Both the position numbers and the translations under genes were made by a program. Shown piece by piece: positions 5,869 through 7,998 of a DNA stretch of 7,998 nt (position 1 is its first letter; each line of letters starts with the position of its first letter). Source of the stretch: Oscillospiraceae bacterium. Its GTDB lineage: Bacteria; Bacillota; Clostridia; Oscillospirales; Ruminococcaceae. The stretch lies in assembly GCA_009784765.1 (NCBI GenBank), contig WQXP01000046.1, positions 1 to 7,998 of the forward strand, in the 5' to 3' direction. The notes under the pieces are model-generated. The model was not told where the DNA came from. It was given only the letters and a program-made list of their open reading frames with translations, and ran no database searches.

Positions 5869-6720
5869 TCATTTAATTATCATTGAGCCGCTTCCCATAT
5901 CCGTGAGCAGTTCGAGCAAAATCGAATGGGGGATTCGCCCGTCGATTATGTTCGCTTTGTCTACTCCGCAACGAACTGCTTCGAAACAGCAATCCACCTT
6001 AGGAAGCATTCCCCCCGTAATCACGCCTTGTTCTTTCAATAGGGGAACTTCGTGAGCTTTGATTGTGTGAATCAGCGTAGACTCGTCGTTGCGGTCGCGC
6101 AGAATCCCCTTGACATCAGTCATGAGAATGAGGTTCGCCGCCCCGATTTTCGCGGCAATCTGAGCCGCCGCTATGTCGGCGTTGATATTGAAAACCTCAC
6201 TATCCTCCCCGCTCGCCACAGTTGCGATTACAGGAATATACCCGTTCTCAAGTGCTGTGTAAATCGGGCGTGGTTTGACTTTTACTATCTCCCCCACATA
6301 TCCGAGTTCAGCCGAAAGCTGCCGCGCTTGGAGCAACCCCGAGTCCAACCCGCTGAGCCCGATTGCCCTGCCTTTGTTCTCGAAAATGTGCTTGACTAAA
6401 TCTTTGTTGACTTTTCCGCAAAGAACCATCTGCACAACATCAATTGTTTCCTTGTCGGTATAGCGCAGCCCGTTCACGAATTTAGGCACTTTGCCCTGCT
6501 TTTCGAGAACTGAGTTGATTTCCGGGCCGCCTCCGTGGACGAGTACGATTTTCACCCCGCATAAAGACAGCAGGACTATATCGCTCATGACTGCTTGCTT
6601 GAGTTTTTCATCAAGCATTGCCGCTCCGCCGTATTTGACGACGACAATCTTACCGTAATACTGCCGAATGTACGGCAATGCCTCATTGAGGACTTGTGTG
6701 CGTGTGTTATTGTCTATCAT
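5869..6720 (-). CDS. argB: Acetylglutamate kinase
   Basis: A 283-residue cytoplasmic amino-acid kinase that phosphorylates N-acetylglutamate with ATP, the second step of ornithine synthesis and usually the arginine-feedback point when ArgJ recycles acetyl groups. The sequence shows VVVKYGG (26-32) with the phosphate-binding lysine K29, VHGGGPEIN (61-69) for the glycine-rich loop, and FVNGLRYTD. FNINADIAAAQIA near residue 175 and LILMTDVKGILRD beyond it form the nucleotide half. ITGGMLPKV then precedes the C-terminal DGRIPHSILLELLTDMGSGSMI. The segment before KYGG (LNEALPYIRQYYGK) looks like the N-terminal helix found in arginine-sensitive enzymes; sensitivity is inference. AAGGGGG lies nine bases before the ATG. 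The gap from argJ is 16 bases and to argD 18 bases, a tight operon. The length is slightly below the usual 290-300 with no motif missing. Confidence 0.96.
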   Translation of the reverse strand: MIDNNTRTQVLNEALPYIRQYYGKIVVVKYGGAAMLDEKLKQAVMSDIVLLSLCGVKIVLVHGGGPEINSVLEKQGKVPKFVNGLRYTDKETIDVVQMVLCGKVNKDLVKHIFENKGRAIGLSGLDSGLLQARQLSAELGYVGEIVKVKPRPIYTALENGYIPVIATVASGEDSEVFNINADIAAAQIAAKIGAANLILMTDVKGILRDRNDESTLIHTIKAHEVPLLKEQGVITGGMLPKVDCCFEAVRCGVDKANIIDGRIPHSILLELLTDMGSGSMIIK

Positions 6721-6736
6721 TTAGTTAAGCCCCCTT

Positions 6737-7981
6737 TTAAGTCCTGTAATCTGCATTGATTCGCACATACTCCGCAGTCAAGTCGCATCCGAATGCAAGA
6801 GCCGCACCTTCACTTCCTTCATGGGTTTCGTTCATGTTCACGAGAATGCTGATTTCTTCTTCCCCGAGGATTTCGCTTGCTGTTTCCTCACAAAACGGAA
6901 CACCTTTTCCGTTTTCGCAAACAGTCAACATTCCTTTTTTTGAAGCAACTGTCAATTGTACATTGTCAACTGTAAACTGCCCCGCCGCATAACCCACCGC
7001 GCAGAGTATTCTCCCCCAGTTCGCGTCTGCCGCACTCATAGCGGCTTTGACTAAACTCGACGATACAACAGACTTCGCGATTGCATCTGCCGCTTCCTTG
7101 CTCGAAGCTTGAGTAACATTGCAAGTAATCAGCTTAGTCGCCCCCTCACCGTCCCGGGCGATTGCCCGTGCAAGGTTCAGCGTTACGTTAGAAAGCGCGT
7201 CGCAAAAGCACGAATAGTCCTCGCCCTCTGTGCTAATTGGCGCATTCCCCGCGAGCCCGCTTGCAAGAACACACACCATGTCATTGGTAGATGTATCGCC
7301 GTCAACACAGACGGAGTTGAAGTCATTATTCACCCGCAGGGCTTTGTCGAGCATTTCCGCGCTGATTGCCGCGTCCGTGGTGATAAAGGCAAGCATAGTC
7401 GCCATATTCGGGTTAATCATGCCCGAGCCTTTTGCAATTCCGCCAACTTTGACGGGAACTCCGCCGATTTCGACTTCAAACGCGAACTCTTTCGCGAATG
7501 TATCAGTCGTCATGATTGCTTTTGACGCGGCTTCCGAACCCTTTGAATCAAGTGAGTCTGTCAATCCCGCCACTGCCGCTTCGATTTTCGCAATAGGCAG
7601 TTCTTGCCCGATTACGCCTGTAGAAGCTACAATCACGTCTTGTGTGTCAATCCCGAGAGCATTCGCGGCGGACTCTGCCATTTTCAGGGCGTTCGCCGTG
7701 TCATTCGGCGCGCAAGCATTCGCATTACCCGAGTTGACTATAATCGCTCGCGCAGTTCCGTTAGCTGCGTGTTGCTTGCTCAAGATAATCGGGGCGGCTT
7801 GAACTTTGTTTGTTGTGAACAGCGCGGCAGCCGTGCATGGAACATCGCCGACAATCAGAGCTAAGTCTAACTTATCGGGTGGAGCGGACTCTTTAATCCC
7901 CGCCCGCACCGCCGCCGCTTTGAAGCCTTTAGGGGCGGTAATTCCGCCGTCTATGGGCTTTGCATTGTTTAGTATAATCAT
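6737..7981 (-). CDS. argJ: Bifunctional glutamate N-acetyltransferase / ornithine acetyltransferase
   Basis: A 414-residue ArgJ. It moves the acetyl group from N-acetylornithine to glutamate, and bifunctional forms also use acetyl-CoA. The precursor cuts itself before the threonine in PNMATMLAFITTDA, here between A194 and T195, giving alpha and beta chains with T195 as the new nucleophile. STGVIG (120-125) supplies the oxyanion threonine-glycine. NSGNANA (83-89), DGDTSTND, ARDGEGATK, ANWGRI and the ending GCDLTAEYVRINADYRT are all family hallmarks. A short repeat-derived stretch lies at residues 335-345 (separate entry), and the region near NETHEGSEGAALAFGC is slightly longer than usual. Start is the ATG at 7981 with GAGG about ten bases upstream, at the window edge. 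It is the first arg gene in the window; argC would be expected further right, with the operon promoter. ArgJ implies the cyclic acetyl pathway. Confidence 0.96.
   Translation of the reverse strand: MIILNNAKPIDGGITAPKGFKAAAVRAGIKESAPPDKLDLALIVGDVPCTAAALFTTNKVQAAPIILSKQHAANGTARAIIVNSGNANACAPNDTANALKMAESAANALGIDTQDVIVASTGVIGQELPIAKIEAAVAGLTDSLDSKGSEAASKAIMTTDTFAKEFAFEVEIGGVPVKVGGIAKGSGMINPNMATMLAFITTDAAISAEMLDKALRVNNDFNSVCVDGDTSTNDMVCVLASGLAGNAPISTEGEDYSCFCDALSNVTLNLARAIARDGEGATKLITCNVTQASSKEAADAIAKSVVSSSLVKAAMSAADANWGRILCAVGYAAGQFTVDNVQLTVASKKGMLTVCENGKGVPFCEETASEILGEEEISILVNMNETHEGSEGAALAFGCDLTAEYVRINADYRT
6946..6979 (-). repeat. Short tandem TGTCAA-type repeat inside argJ
   Basis: On the plus strand TGTCAATTGTACAT is followed directly by TGTCAACTGTAAAC, matching at 11 of 14 positions, flanked by CAAC and TG. 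It encodes residues 335-345 of ArgJ (QFTVDNVQLTV), where the protein seems about three residues longer than relatives. Runs of TTGACAATTGACA-like units are familiar to me as dispersed intergenic repeats in gut Firmicutes and Bacteroidetes, so this may be a captured fragment. With only two imperfect units, chance is not excluded. Confidence 0.45.
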
Positions 7982-7998
7982 AATTTTTATTTCCTCAA

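Noticed and set aside
2270..7610. GCAGTTCTT occurring four times (in the regulator, argF, argD and argJ)
   Set aside because: In three of the four cases it is simply the reverse complement of codons for Glu-Leu (QEL or KEL) in a conserved context; no flanking similarity extends the match.
7230..7802. A 190-codon open frame on the plus strand opposite argJ
   Set aside because: It is the antisense of a fully conserved argJ, has no family-like features, and lacks a clear ribosome binding site.

Overview
The window suggests a spore-forming member of the class Clostridia of intermediate G+C. The evidence is a cotJ-type spore-coat operon, an argJ-argB-argD-argF gene order typical of Firmicutes, strong AGGAGG-like ribosome binding sites, and protein sequences closest in memory to gut Oscillospiraceae/Ruminococcaceae relatives. 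The family-level placement is an impression, not a search result.

Layout, left to right. (1) Positions 1-115, minus strand: the first 38 codons of a STAS-domain protein (anti-sigma-factor-antagonist type) that runs off the window. (2) Positions 211-2829, minus: a large LuxR/MalT-type (LAL) regulator with an N-terminal ATPase module and a C-terminal LuxR helix-turn-helix, preceded by a near-consensus promoter. (3) Positions 2990-3676, plus: a divergent cotJA-cotJB-cotJC operon. The third gene, which should encode a manganese-catalase-like coat protein of roughly 190 residues or more, is cut off after about 67 family-like residues. (4) Positions 3681-3717: a strong hairpin terminator between the convergent cotJ and arg operons. 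(5) Positions 3764-7981, minus: argJ, argB, argD and argF, transcribed leftward with short gaps or a 4-base overlap. The operon probably begins upstream of the window, where argC would be expected.

The arg genes supply the acetylated (cyclic) ornithine route: ArgJ makes and recycles N-acetylglutamate/ornithine, ArgB phosphorylates N-acetylglutamate, ArgD transaminates the semialdehyde made by ArgC, and ArgF carbamoylates ornithine to citrulline. The regulator and the cotJ operon are divergent and share about 160 bases between their start codons, with promoters on opposite strands.

The most unusual signals are small. A cluster of palindromes about 64 bases long sits in frame inside argD and appears to add about 20 residues to the enzyme. 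A short tandem TGTCAA-type repeat sits in frame inside argJ. cotJC is truncated exactly before its metal-binding histidine. A pair of inverted CAAAGTTTG motifs straddles the regulator's promoter. I found no phage, transposase, CRISPR, tRNA or rRNA. No gene-free stretch exceeds 300 bases.
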